A stretch of DNA of 64,000 nucleotides from CAVRCA01 sp963719345 (GCA_963719345.1 CAVRCA010000001.1:1364001-1428000); one strand, 5' to 3'; shown: positions 51,103-60,087, counted from the stretch's first letter. Notes: a model not told the origin generated them from the letters alone. Made by a program: numbers and translations.

Positions 51103-52215
51103 CTACAGTTCGCCCCGGGCGGCGAGGGCGCGGATGCGTCGGCGGTGCGGCGCGCCCTGATGTGAGCGAAGTGCCCCGCCCACGTGGAAACACAGCCCCA
51201 TCCCCGGCCTCCACCCCGCCCCCCCCCCCCCCCCCCTCCTCTCTCCCCCCCCCTCTTCCCTCCCCCCCCCCCCCCCCCCCCCCACCCCCCCCCCCCCCCT
51301 CTTTTCCCCCCCCCCCCCTCCCCCCCCTCCCCCCTCGGCGACCACCACGTTGCGTGCCTTCTGGAACCGCCACGCACCGTCGCGATGGTAGTGAACGCCG
51401 GTAGCCAGCCCGGCATTGTTCAGCTCGATGCGACCGACCATGGCGAGATCGCGGATCTCCGCGCCGGCCGCGAGGGCGCGGGGCAGCCACGTCACCAGCA
51501 CGCTCTGCTTGGCATTGGTCGAGCATCCCAAGACGCAGAAGCCGCGATAGACACAGGGATGGGCGCGGCCGCGCGGAGCGGACAGGGTCGCGATCGGCGT
51601 CTCCGTCCACTTGATGCCGAGCGCCTCGCAGCCTTGCGCGAGCGCCAGCCCCGCCGCGTTCAACTCGTGCGCGCGATAAGGATAGCGCGGCCGCTTCGGT
51701 CCCCACGGATAGGTCATCGGACCGGAGATCTTCAGCGCTTCCTCGACCTCGCGGTAGTAGCCCCACATCTCGCGCCAGTCGAGCGGCCAGTCGAAGCCGT
51801 AGCCGAGCTTGCTGCGCGACTTGAACCATTCGGGCCGGAACCGGAGCGACACCATCGCGAAGTGAACGGTACTGCCGCCCACCGCCTTGCCGCTGTTGTT
51901 GCTGCCGAGCTGGAGCGGGTTGTCGCCGTCGACGATCCGGTCGTCGGTCCAATAGAGTTTCGTCTGTTCCGCTTCGTCGGAGGCAAAATCCTCGAGCGGC
52001 CGCCAGTACGGCCCGGCGTCCATGGCGACGACCGAAAATCCGGCCTCGGCCAGCTTGCAGGCGAGCGTACCGCCGCCCGCTCCGGTGCCGACGATGACGA
52101 AGTCGACCTCGTCGGTCTCGCGGTACTCGCGCATCGGCACCCAGCCGCCCGGCTCGAAGACGTCCGGCGCGCGGCCATGCTTGGCACGCGGGGTCGTCCG
52201 CGGATCATCCGACAT
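51103..52215 (-). CDS. GMC oxidoreductase, FAD-binding (C-terminal half lost in a poly-C/G tract)
   Basis: From ATG at 52215. N-terminal FAD site VDFVIVGTGAGGGTLACKLA, VVAMDAGPYW, then NNSGKAVGGSTVHFAMVSLR and RGFCVLGCSTNAKQSVLVTW, as in large subunits of gluconate/sorbitol dehydrogenases. The sequence is sound to about 51340 (NVVVAEG) and then enters a near-pure G run; about 250 expected residues, with the active-site His/Asn, are missing. The stop at 51103 is of doubtful meaning. It starts 11 bases inside the end of the subunit-3 gene. Confidence 0.85.
   Translation of the reverse strand: MSDDPRTTPRAKHGRAPDVFEPGGWVPMREYRETDEVDFVIVGTGAGGGTLACKLAEAGFSVVAMDAGPYWRPLEDFASDEAEQTKLYWTDDRIVDGDNPLQLGSNNSGKAVGGSTVHFAMVSLRFRPEWFKSRSKLGYGFDWPLDWREMWGYYREVEEALKISGPMTYPWGPKRPRYPYRAHELNAAGLALAQGCEALGIKWTETPIATLSAPRGRAHPCVYRGFCVLGCSTNAKQSVLVTWLPRALAAGAEIRDLAMVGRIELNNAGLATGVHYHRDGAWRFQKARNVVVAEGGGGGGGGGEKRGGGGVGGGGGGGREEGGGERRGGGGGAGWRPGMGLCFHVGGALRSHQGAPHRRRIRALAARGEL
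51221..51337. repeat. Low-complexity C/G tract, probable assembly artefact
   Basis: About 117 bases of C runs (up to 23 in a row) broken only by single T and A bases. It lies in the GMC gene and replaces the middle of its reading frame. On the minus strand it is poly-G, as produced when a two-colour sequencer runs out of signal. Likely a false join or gap filled with bad reads. Confidence 0.85.
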
Positions 52216-52861
52216 GGCGGTTCTTTCGGCGCGCCGTCTCGACATCGCCGTCCTTCACCTCGACGGCTTCCCAGGGATCGCGCTCGTCATATCCCATGCG
52301 GACATAGCCGCGCGGGCTGGCCGGACCGCCCCAGCCAACCTCGCTCCACGCCGTCGGATGGGAGTAGTAGGCGAGCACGATGTCATGCGCCATGCGCTTG
52401 TTGAAGAACTCCTTCGGCTGCATCGCGCCCCATGCCGGGTTTTGCAGGTTGCCGTTCTGCATGCGCTGCAGCAGCGCATCCTGCTCGCCGGGTGCGAGCG
52501 CCGTGAATTTCGAGCCGTGCGCCGCTTCCAATTCGGCATCCAGCGCCCGCAGTCCTTGACGCCACGCCTCCCGCTCGCGCGGCATCGTGGCGGAGCGATA
52601 GCCGTCCTGCTGGTTGAGGTGCAGCTTGTGGTCGACCAGCGCGGCGACCGGGATCGGTGCCCGTCCGTGCGGCTGCGGCACGATCCGGCCTGCGATCGCA
52701 ATAACGGTCGCGTATTCCGCTTCCGTGAAGAAATGCGGATCGTGCGGCGTGGCCAGGCGGGCGTCGATCACCTTCCGTGTCTGGTCGTTCCAGGACGGCG
52801 TGTTGCGCTTGGCGAGTACGTCGTAACCCGGGTACGGGCCGCCTGGCACCAGTTCAGGCAT
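52205..52861 (-). CDS. Gluconate 2-dehydrogenase subunit 3 family protein
   Basis: 218 residues, GGAGG before the ATG. HDPHFFTEAEYATVIAIAGR, IVPQPHGRAPIPVAALVDHK, and later YYSHPTAWSEVGWGGPASPR fit the gamma subunit of membrane-bound gluconate/2-keto-sugar-acid dehydrogenases. No Tat leader is seen. It lies between the membrane protein and GMC genes and overlaps both by a few bases. Confidence 0.9.
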   Translation of the reverse strand: MPELVPGGPYPGYDVLAKRNTPSWNDQTRKVIDARLATPHDPHFFTEAEYATVIAIAGRIVPQPHGRAPIPVAALVDHKLHLNQQDGYRSATMPREREAWRQGLRALDAELEAAHGSKFTALAPGEQDALLQRMQNGNLQNPAWGAMQPKEFFNKRMAHDIVLAYYSHPTAWSEVGWGGPASPRGYVRMGYDERDPWEAVEVKDGDVETARRKNRHVG

Positions 52862-53690
52862 CGGGGTGATCCTCCAGCAGGCCGAGAGCGGCGAGGCCGG
52901 CCAACGCCAAGCCGGTGAACGAGGGAGGCGCCGGAATAGGCGGCCCGTTCAACACGTTCTGTCGCCAGTTGCGCCAGCCGCCCATGTTCCGCTGCACGCC
53001 CCAGACGTGGAAACCAGCGCCGGCGAAACCGAGCAGCGCCGTCAGCCGCATCCACCAGCGCGTGAACCAGCGATCCCGCCCGCGTTCCCCAAGCGCGGTT
53101 TCCGCCATCAGCAACGCCGCCATCGGCGGCACGCTGACCGGCAGGAACATGGCCGGGTTGTGATAGGCGCCGCGCAGATGCAGCAGCCCCGCCTCGCCGG
53201 CCGTGCCGAGCAACCCAAGCCCGGTAAGCGCCGCCAGCGCGCGACCGGCCGGCAGGCCGAAGACGCGCGGCGTGCGTCCCGGCGCATTGTCGCGCACCTG
53301 CTCGGAGTAGACGCCCAGCAAGCCGGCCAACGAGAGCGCGGTCGGGGCTCCGATCGGCGCACCGTAGAACAGGTTCTGCCAGGAGAAGCCGCCCGGACGT
53401 TTGGTGATGTTATAGATGTGGAACAGAGTGCCGACGACACCGGTCGCGCCTGCCAAGCCGTATATGACGCCGCGCGCCCGATGCGCCTCCGGCCTGCGAT
53501 CGCCGGTGCCATGGCCGCTCGCAGCCAGCGCCAGGGTCGCAACGATCAGCGGCGTGAACATGGCACGGTTCTCGAAGGAGCCGCGGTAATGCTCCATTGC
53601 GCTGTCGGCCAGGACCGAGGCGGCCAGCATCCCGGACGCTCGGTTCAGCCGCCGCGCCGCCACGACCGCGGCCTCGTGCGTGATCGCCAT
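52854..53690 (-). CDS. Polytopic membrane protein of the oxidoreductase cluster
   Basis: 278 residues, AAGGAATACGG before the ATG. About seven hydrophobic segments (FTPLIVATLALAASGHG, GVIYGLAGATGVVGTLFHIY, APTALSLAGLLGVYS, MFLPVSVPPMAALLMAETAL, LTALLGFAGAGFHVWGV). Two halves look alike (FHIYNITKRPGGFSWQNLFY and FHVWGVQRNMGGWRNWRQNV), so it arose by duplication. Histidines on helices (MEHYRG, TLFHIYN, GFHVWGV) could hold haem. It may be the membrane anchor in place of a cytochrome c subunit. Confidence 0.75.
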   Translation of the reverse strand: MAITHEAAVVAARRLNRASGMLAASVLADSAMEHYRGSFENRAMFTPLIVATLALAASGHGTGDRRPEAHRARGVIYGLAGATGVVGTLFHIYNITKRPGGFSWQNLFYGAPIGAPTALSLAGLLGVYSEQVRDNAPGRTPRVFGLPAGRALAALTGLGLLGTAGEAGLLHLRGAYHNPAMFLPVSVPPMAALLMAETALGERGRDRWFTRWWMRLTALLGFAGAGFHVWGVQRNMGGWRNWRQNVLNGPPIPAPPSFTGLALAGLAALGLLEDHPDA

Positions 53691-53700
53691 CCGTATTCCT

Positions 53701-54807
53701 TCAGTGTGTGCGGTAGCGCTCGGCGTCCTGACGCTTGAACGCGAGACCGAGGCCCGGGCGCGACAGGTCCGGCCGGATCACGCCATCCCGCGGCACCGGG
53801 GCGCCGTCGAACAGCATGTGCTCGATGCGGACATGGTCGTGGAACCATTCGAGGTGACGGAATCTCGGCGCGGCGCAGGCGGCATGCAGGTGCAACGCCG
53901 GAGCGCAGTGGCCGGACAGGTCGATATGGTGCGCGTCGCACAGCGCCGCCGCTTGCAGGAAGCCGCTGACACCGCCGCACCGCGAGGCGTCCGCCTGCTG
54001 TACATCCACCGCGCCCGCTTCCAGCATGCGGCGGAAATAGTCGGCGGTGTAGCCGTACTCGCCGGCGGCGATTTCCATGCAGGACGGCGCGCGCTCGCGC
54101 AGCAGCCGCAAGCCCGCCAGATCATCGGAGGACACCGGCTCCTCGAACCAGCCGACACCCTGCGCCGCGAACGTTTCCGCCAAGTGGAGCGCCTGCTTGA
54201 CCCGGTAGGCGCCATTGCCGTCCACGAACAACGTGCGTTCGCCGATCGCATCCTTCGCCACCTGCACCCGGTGCGGATCGCGCGCCGGATCGGTGCCGAT
54301 CTTCATTTTGACCCAGCGGCAGCCGTCGCGCTCCACCCAGCCGGCGAGCTGTTCGCGCAACTCGTCATCCGTGTAGGTGGTGAATCCGCCACTGCCGTAG
54401 ATCGGGATTTCGTCGCGGAAGCGACCAAGCAACCGGGCCAGCGGCAGATCGAGCAGCTTGGCCTTGAGATCCCACAACGCCGCATCGACCGCCGAGATGG
54501 CCGTCGCCGCCACTCCTTCCCGCCCGATATTGCGGACGCGTCGCTGCATGGCCATCCACGAGCCGCCGACGTCGAGCGCGTCGCGACCCTGCACCACCTC
54601 GGCCAGCATCCCCTCGATCAAGGCGACGTTGCTGGCGTCACTGTAGGTGTAGCCGAGCCCGGTCAGGCCGCCCGCCTGCACCTCGACCACCACGAGGGTC
54701 GTGGCAGTCCAATGCATGCTGCCGTCCGCCTCGGGCTTGTCGGTCGGGATCTTGTAGGCGGCAGCCGCGATTGAGTGCAGCTCCACCTCGATGCGCCCGC
54801 CGCCCAT
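53701..54807 (-). CDS. Enolase-superfamily enzyme (mandelate racemase/muconate lactonizing group)
   Basis: 368 residues, AAGGAG 6 bases before the ATG and 4 bases after the TPP-enzyme stop. Capping domain then barrel: WVKMKIGTDPARDPHRVQVA (K-x-K), LFVDGNGAYRVKQAL (metal Asp), WFEEPVSSDDLAGLRLLRER (metal Glu), IAAGEYGYTADYFRRML (metal Glu) and a late histidine in SGHCAPALHLHAA. Likely a sugar-acid dehydratase such as for gluconate, galactonate or similar acids. Confidence 0.9.
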   Translation of the reverse strand: MGGGRIEVELHSIAAAAYKIPTDKPEADGSMHWTATTLVVVEVQAGGLTGLGYTYSDASNVALIEGMLAEVVQGRDALDVGGSWMAMQRRVRNIGREGVAATAISAVDAALWDLKAKLLDLPLARLLGRFRDEIPIYGSGGFTTYTDDELREQLAGWVERDGCRWVKMKIGTDPARDPHRVQVAKDAIGERTLFVDGNGAYRVKQALHLAETFAAQGVGWFEEPVSSDDLAGLRLLRERAPSCMEIAAGEYGYTADYFRRMLEAGAVDVQQADASRCGGVSGFLQAAALCDAHHIDLSGHCAPALHLHAACAAPRFRHLEWFHDHVRIEHMLFDGAPVPRDGVIRPDLSRPGLGLAFKRQDAERYRTH

Positions 54808-54811
54808 TGTC

Positions 54812-56605
54812 TTACTCCTTGCTGCCCGGCAGGACGGAACTGAGCACCTGCCGCGCCGTGCTGAGTATTATGCCGGCCTCGTCCGGATCGCCGCTGAGCA
54901 GCGTGGAGGTGAACGCCTTGGCCTGCGCCAACGTGATATGCGGCGGCAGCGGCGGCACGTCCGGGTCGGTTTTGATCTCCAGCACCACGGGGCGGTCCGA
55001 CGCCAACGCTTCCTCCCAGGCAGGGCCGACCCGGTCCGGGTTGTCCACAAAGATGCCCCGCAGCCCGATCAGCTCGGCGAATTTGTGGTAGGGCACGTCG
55101 GGCAGCTCCTGCGACGCCTCGAATTTCGGGTCGCCGTTCATCACCCGCTGTTCCCAGGTCACCTGGTTGAGGTCCTGGTTGTTGAACACGCAGACCACCC
55201 ATTTCGGGTTGGACCACTGCTTCCAGTATTTCGCGACAGTGATCAGCTCGGCCATGTTGTTCATCTGCATGGCTCCGTCGCCGACCAGCGAGACCACGGG
55301 CCGATCAGGATGCGCGAACTTGGCGGCGATTGCGTACGGCACCGCCGCGCCCATCGAAGCGAGGCCGCCGGACAGCGAGGCCATCATGCCGCGCCGCATT
55401 TTCAGGTCGCGCGCGTACCAGTTGGCGCAAGAACCGGAATCGCTGGTCACGATCACCCGCTCGGGCAAGCGCGGCGACAGCTCCCAGGTCACGCGCTGCG
55501 GGTTGACCGGCTTGGCCGGCTGCATCGCCCGGTCTTCAGAGGTCTTCCACCACTCCGCGACATTGTTCTCGATCCGCTCGCGCCAGGAGCGATCCGATTT
55601 CTGCTCGATCATCGGCAGCAACGCACGCAGGGTTTCGGCAAAGTCGCCGACGAGGTTGACCTCCATCGGGTAACGGAGGCTCAGCATGTCGGCCTTGATG
55701 TCGATCTGCACGCCGCGCGCCGCCCCCTCCTTCGGCAGGAACTCCGAGTAGGGAAAGCCGGAGCCGACCATCAGCAGCGTGTCGCACTCGGTCATCATGT
55801 CCCAGCTCGGCTTGGTGCCGAGCAGGCCGATCGAGCCGGTCACCCAGGGCAGTTCGTCGGGCAGCGCCGCCTTGCCGAGCAGCGCCTTGGCGACGCCCGC
55901 CTGCAGCTTGTCGGCCACCGCGATCACTTCGTCCGTCGCGTGCAGCGCGCCGGCGCCGACCAGGATCGCGACCTTGCTGCCGGCATTGAGCGCTTCTGCG
56001 GCGCGCCGCAGATCCGCCTCGTAGGGGACGACCTTCGGCGCGCTGTAGCCAACACCCGAATGCACGGTGCCGTGCTTGCGCGGCGGCTCCTCGTAATCCA
56101 GTTCCTGCAAGTCGTTCGGGAATATGAGCGCGGTCACCCGCCGCTCCGCCTTGGCGATGCGCACCGCGCGATCAACGAGATGACGGACTTGCGGGGGCGA
56201 GCTGGCCTGCTGCACAAACGCGCCCGCGACGTCCTTGAACATGCTCTGCAGGTCCAGTTCCTGCTGATAGTGTCCGCCGAGCGCGGCGCGCGCCTGCTGC
56301 CCGGCGATCGCCAGGACCGGCATGTGATCCATGCGCGCGTCATAGAGGCCGGTGATCAGGTGCGAGGCGCCCGGCCCGGAGGTCGCGATGCAGACGCCGA
56401 GCTCGCCGGTGAACTTGGCGTAGGCGGAGGCCATGAACGCCGCCATCTCCTCATGGCGAACCTGGATGAAGGCGATCTTGTCGGTGCCCAACCGCTGCAG
56501 GCCGCCCAGCAATCCGTTGATGCCGTCGCCCGGATATCCGAATACTTTCCGCACGCCCCACTCATGCAGACGCTGCCAGAAGAAGTCGCTCACCAGCTGC
56601 GCCAT
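54812..56605 (-). CDS. Thiamine pyrophosphate-requiring enzyme (PoxB/acetolactate synthase type)
   Basis: 597 residues. Pyr domain with VFGYPGDGINGLLGGLQRLG and catalytic Glu in VRHEEMAAFMASAYAKFTG; middle Rossmann domain; PP domain with GDGAMQMNNMAELITVAKYW (GDG-x-N... thiamine/Mg motif). Closest in type to pyruvate oxidase/pyruvate:quinone oxidoreductase and to sulfoacetaldehyde-like enzymes. No regulatory subunit gene is near, arguing against acetolactate synthase. Upstream gene of the oxidoreductase cluster. Confidence 0.9.
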   Translation of the reverse strand: MAQLVSDFFWQRLHEWGVRKVFGYPGDGINGLLGGLQRLGTDKIAFIQVRHEEMAAFMASAYAKFTGELGVCIATSGPGASHLITGLYDARMDHMPVLAIAGQQARAALGGHYQQELDLQSMFKDVAGAFVQQASSPPQVRHLVDRAVRIAKAERRVTALIFPNDLQELDYEEPPRKHGTVHSGVGYSAPKVVPYEADLRRAAEALNAGSKVAILVGAGALHATDEVIAVADKLQAGVAKALLGKAALPDELPWVTGSIGLLGTKPSWDMMTECDTLLMVGSGFPYSEFLPKEGAARGVQIDIKADMLSLRYPMEVNLVGDFAETLRALLPMIEQKSDRSWRERIENNVAEWWKTSEDRAMQPAKPVNPQRVTWELSPRLPERVIVTSDSGSCANWYARDLKMRRGMMASLSGGLASMGAAVPYAIAAKFAHPDRPVVSLVGDGAMQMNNMAELITVAKYWKQWSNPKWVVCVFNNQDLNQVTWEQRVMNGDPKFEASQELPDVPYHKFAELIGLRGIFVDNPDRVGPAWEEALASDRPVVLEIKTDPDVPPLPPHITLAQAKAFTSTLLSGDPDEAGIILSTARQVLSSVLPGSKE

Positions 56606-56733
56606 CGCGATCAGCCTTTCACAATGTCAGTCGCACGGATCATGTGGGAAAAACCCGCCCAAACAGCGGTCGTTCCGCGGCGAATGCTTACATTGTCGTT
56701 AGCTGTTCGCGACCGCTGGAAAGACGATGGACA

Positions 56734-56770
56734 GCTGGCCTTTCCTTCCGCCAGAGAAGGTAGGGCCAGC
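56734..56770 (-). terminator. Hairpin after phbB
   Basis: GCTGGCC (56734-56740) pairs with GGCCAGC (56764-56770), and inside it CCTT with AAGG. Lies 9 bases past the phbB stop on the minus strand. Only a weak T-rich run follows. Confidence 0.5.
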
Positions 56771-56778
56771 GGCCATTG

Positions 56779-57501
56779 CTAATACATGTGCTGGCCGCCG
56801 TTGATCGACAGCGTGGCGCCAGTGACGAAATCGGCGTCGTCGGCGGTCAGGAAGGCGACGCCGCGCGCAATGTCTTCGGCCTTGCCGAGCCGGCCGGCGG
56901 GGATGCGGGCGATGATCTTCTCGAGCACGTCAGCCGGCACCGCCCGCACCATGTCGGTATCGACATAGCCCGGCGCGATCGCATTGACCGTGATGCCGAA
57001 CCGCGCCCCTTCCTGCGCCAGCGCCTTGGTGAAACCGTGGATGCCCGACTTCGCGGCGGCATAGTTCACTTGGCCGTACTGGCCAGCTTGGCCGTTGACG
57101 CTGCCGACGTTGACGATGCGACCGAACTTCTGCTGGCGCATGGAGTCGAAGGTGAGCTTGCAGAGGTTGTAGCAGGAGCCGAGATTCGTATCGACCACCG
57201 CATCCCACATGTCCCGCGTCATCCGGGCGAGCGTGCCGTCGCGGGTGATGCCGGCATTGTTGACAAGGATCTCGATCGGCCCGACCTCTCCGATGATTCG
57301 CTTGACCGCGCCTTCGCAGGCCGCGAAGTCGGAAACGTCAAAACGATAGGCCCGAATGTCGGTCTCCTGGGAGAAGGCCTTCGCCGCCTCCTCGTTGCCG
57401 GCGTAGTTGGCCACCACCGTGCGGCCTTGCGCCTTCAGCGTCCTGCTGATGGCCGCGCCGATGCCGCGCGTTCCGCCAGTGACCAGAGCGACCCTTGCCA
57501 T
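56779..57501 (-). CDS. phbB: Acetoacetyl-CoA reductase (PhbB/FabG type)
   Basis: 240 residues, AAAGGAGG before the ATG. NADPH-dependent reduction of acetoacetyl-CoA to (R)-3-hydroxybutyryl-CoA for PHB storage. SDR motifs: TGGTRGIGAAISRTLKAQG, NNAGITRDGTLARMTRDMWD, and SVNGQAGQYGQVNYAAAKSG (Ser-Tyr-Lys), ending INGGQHMY as PhbB proteins do. No phaA or phaC gene is in the window. Confidence 0.93.
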   Translation of the reverse strand: MARVALVTGGTRGIGAAISRTLKAQGRTVVANYAGNEEAAKAFSQETDIRAYRFDVSDFAACEGAVKRIIGEVGPIEILVNNAGITRDGTLARMTRDMWDAVVDTNLGSCYNLCKLTFDSMRQQKFGRIVNVGSVNGQAGQYGQVNYAAAKSGIHGFTKALAQEGARFGITVNAIAPGYVDTDMVRAVPADVLEKIIARIPAGRLGKAEDIARGVAFLTADDADFVTGATLSINGGQHMY

Positions 57502-57579
57502 TGTCCGTCCTCCTTTTGCTTCCTAGACTTGCTGCGGTCCGGCCGCGGAGCACGCACCCGGCTCGCACTCCGCACTTTG

Positions 57580-57619
57580 CTTGTGCGCCGCAGCATGGGC
57601 TTGTGCGCCGCAGCACGGG
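57580..57619. repeat. Two tandem 20-bp copies between phbB and the SDR genes
   Basis: CTTGTGCGCCGCAGCATGGG (57580-57599) and CTTGTGCGCCGCAGCACGGG (57600-57619), one mismatch. Lies in the divergent promoter region of phbB and the first SDR gene. Confidence 0.7.
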
Positions 57620-57672
57620 CGAACGCGGATTGAACACCGTTCGGGCAAACGCGGCAACCGGGGAGAAGAAAC

Positions 57673-58452
57673 ATGCGCCTGGAAGGAAAAATCGGCATCG
57701 TCACGGCGGGCGCCTCGGGCATGGGCCGCGCGGGGGCGACCCGGTTCGCCAGGGAAGGCGCTTCGGTCGCGATCGTCGACCTCGACGGCGGCAAGGCAGA
57801 GGCGCTGGCCGGCCGGTTGCGGGCCGACCGGGGCAAGGTCGTCGCGCTCGCCGGCGACCTGCGCGACGACGGCTTCGCGCGCGACATCGTGCGCCACACG
57901 GTCGAGCGGTTCGGCGGTCTCGATTTCGTCTGGAACCATGTCGGCCATCCCGGTCCCGCCGCCGTCGAGGGGATCGACATGGCCCAGTACGAACTCGCGA
58001 TGGACCTCAACCTGCGCAGCGTGCTGGTCACCACCGAGGCCGCGGTCCCCCATTTGCGCCGCCGGGGCGGCGGTGCCCTGCTGTTCACCGCGTCGATCGC
58101 GGGGCTGACCGGATCGGCCTACAGCCCGGTCTATTCGATGGCCAAGTTCGGCATCGTCGGCTTCGTCCGCTCGCTCGCCAAACGGCTGGCCCCGGATCAC
58201 ATCCGGGTCAATGCGGTCTGCCCCGGAATGACCGACACGCCGATGCTGCGCACCTTCGTCGCCCGGCCGGACCAGCAGAGCACCGCCAACCAGCACCCCG
58301 AGATGGTGGTGCGCCAGACCGTCAAGAGCGTGCCGTTCGGCCGCGCCGCCAAGCCCGAGGAGATCGCCAACGCCGCCCTGTTCCTGCTTTCCGACGAGGC
58401 ATCCTACGTGTCCGGCATCGCGCTGCCGGTCGACGGCGCTGCGACCGCCTAG
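57673..58452 (+). CDS. SDR family dehydrogenase 1
   Basis: 259 residues, GGGGAGAAGAAAC upstream. NAD-binding TAGASGMGRAGATRFAREG, acid D in IVDLDGGKAEALAG (favours NAD+), catalytic SIAGLTGSAYSPVYSMAKFG (Ser, Tyr, Lys). The usual NNAG reads WNHVGHPGP here. First of three SDR genes in a row ahead of a sugar ABC transporter, so a polyol or sugar dehydrogenase is likely. Confidence 0.9.
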   Translation: MRLEGKIGIVTAGASGMGRAGATRFAREGASVAIVDLDGGKAEALAGRLRADRGKVVALAGDLRDDGFARDIVRHTVERFGGLDFVWNHVGHPGPAAVEGIDMAQYELAMDLNLRSVLVTTEAAVPHLRRRGGGALLFTASIAGLTGSAYSPVYSMAKFGIVGFVRSLAKRLAPDHIRVNAVCPGMTDTPMLRTFVARPDQQSTANQHPEMVVRQTVKSVPFGRAAKPEEIANAALFLLSDEASYVSGIALPVDGAATA

Positions 58453-58511
58453 GCCCTTTGCAACCGGCCGCGAACACGGGACAATGCGCGTAACGCAGGG
58501 GGAGGCCACCA

Positions 58512-59208
58512 ATGAGCAGGATCGCCGTCGTGACCGGCAGCAACGGCCGCATCGGGCAGGCTACGTGCGCGCGCTTCGCCAAGACGGGGCTGACCGCCGT
58601 TGGAATCGACGTCGGGCCGACGGCGGCCGGCAACTGGCCGCACTACCAAAGCGACCTGACCGACCTCGAACAGATGCGCGCGACCTTCGCCCGCATCGAA
58701 AGCGAGCACGGCCTGATACGGGTCCTGTTCAACAACGCCGGTATCTACCACGACGGCGAGGACTTCCTGGACGCGAGCCCGGAAGGCTTCGACCAGACGC
58801 TCGACATCAACCTGCGCACGCCGTTCTTCGCCACCCAGTTGGTCGCCAAGCGGCTGATCGCGTCGGGCGAGACCGGCGCCATCGTCAACACCGCGTCGCT
58901 CGCCGGGCAGGCGGGCAGCACGGTGGTCGATTACGGCGCGGCCAAGGCGGCGCTCATCAACTTCACGCGGAGTGCAGCGCGGGCGCTCGGGCCACACGGC
59001 ATCCGGGTCAACGCGGTCGCGCCCGGACTGATCGACACCGCGATGGGCGCCCGGGTTCCGGAGGCAAGCCGGACGCGGATGATGACCCACAGCGCGCTGC
59101 GGCGGATCGGCGAGCCCGAGGAGATCGCCAACGTCGTCAATTTCCTCGCCGGCGACGAGTTCCTCCTACGTCACCGGGGCGACGATCGACGTCAACGGCG
59201 GGTTATGA
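58512..59208 (+). CDS. SDR family dehydrogenase 2 (frame-disrupted near its end)
   Basis: About 231 codons, GGGGGAGG upstream. TGSNGRIGQATCARFAKTG, VLFNNAGIYHDGEDFLDASP, TASLAGQAGSTVVDYGAAKA and VNAVAPGLIDTAMGARVPE. After GDE the frame should go on as SSYVTGATIDVNGGL and stop at TGA 59206-59208; one extra T near 59161 shifts it. Reading without repair gives a spurious tail of about 26 residues into the next gene. Confidence 0.9.
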
Positions 59209-59239
59209 GGCCCATGCCTCCTTACAGGAGTTGCGCTCG

Positions 59240-60019
59240 ATGGAACTGACGGGACAGGTCGCCCTGGTGACCGGGGCCGGACAGGGCATCGGCAAAGCCT
59301 GCGCACTCGCTCTAGCCGGTGCCGGTGCGCATGTCGTCGCGACCGACATCAACGCCTCGGGCGCCGAGGAGACCGCGGCGGCAGTCGCCGCTTTCCAGCG
59401 CCGCAGCCTGGCACTCCGGGCGGATGTCGGCGACGTCCAGGAGATCGAGCGCATGGTGGCGCGCACGGTCGAGGCGTTCGGGGCCGTCGACATCCTGGTG
59501 AACAACGCCGGCGTCACCCGTCGGGCCGACATCATGGACCTGACCGAGGACGACTGGGACCGGATCCACCGCGTCAATGCCAAAGGCGTTTTCTTCTGCC
59601 TGCAGCGGGTCGCGCGCGAGATGATTTCCCGCCGCAGCGGACGGATCATCAACATCGCCTCGATCGCCGGCAAGGGCTACGCGGGAACGTCCAACGCGGC
59701 GTACGCGGCGAGCAAGGGCGCGGTGATCAGCCTCACCAAGATCGCCGCGCTGCAACTGGGCAAGCACAACATCAACGTCAACTCGGTGTGTCCCGGCGTC
59801 ACCCGGACGGCACTGGGCGACGCCAATCTTCGCGTCCGGGCGCAGCAGGAGGGCATGACGGTCGAGGACATGGAGCGGCGCCAGGCCGAGATGATCCCGC
59901 TGCGCCGCGCCAACGATCCGGAGGACGTCGCGGCCATGGTGGTGTTTCTCGCGTCTCCGGGCGCACGCAACGTCACCGGACAGTCGTTCAACGTCGACGG
60001 CGGCATCATCCCCGACTGA
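59240..60019 (+). CDS. SDR family dehydrogenase 3
   Basis: 259 residues from ATG at 59240 with ACAGGAG upstream. TGAGQGIGKACALALAGAG, ATDINASGAEETAAAVAAF, LVNNAGVTRRADIMDLTEDD, IASIAGKGYAGTSNAAYAAS and KGAVISLTKIAALQLGKHNI. Ends FNVDGGIIPD. Resembles sorbitol/glucitol or 3-oxoacyl-type SDRs; context favours a polyol. Confidence 0.92.
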   Translation: MELTGQVALVTGAGQGIGKACALALAGAGAHVVATDINASGAEETAAAVAAFQRRSLALRADVGDVQEIERMVARTVEAFGAVDILVNNAGVTRRADIMDLTEDDWDRIHRVNAKGVFFCLQRVAREMISRRSGRIINIASIAGKGYAGTSNAAYAASKGAVISLTKIAALQLGKHNINVNSVCPGVTRTALGDANLRVRAQQEGMTVEDMERRQAEMIPLRRANDPEDVAAMVVFLASPGARNVTGQSFNVDGGIIPD

Positions 60020-60025
60020 TCGCCC

Positions 60026-60070
60026 GGTCGGATAAGCTTTAGGTCGGACAAGCTTTAGGTCGGACAAGCT
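60026..60070. repeat. Three tandem 16-bp copies upstream of the sugar ABC operon
   Basis: GGTCGGATAAGCTTTA (60026-60041), GGTCGGACAAGCTTTA (60042-60057) and a shortened GGTCGGACAAGCT (60058-60070). Each holds AAGCTT. They end 17 bases before the ATP-binding gene start. Evenly spaced copies suggest an operator or replication slippage. Confidence 0.65.
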
Positions 60071-60087
60071 GGGGGGGAAACAAAGGA

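Noticed and set aside
51208..51340. Poly-C/G tract as a real G-quadruplex or phase-variation element
   Set aside because: Length, irregular T/A interruptions and loss of the middle of a conserved gene fit a sequencing or assembly artefact better.
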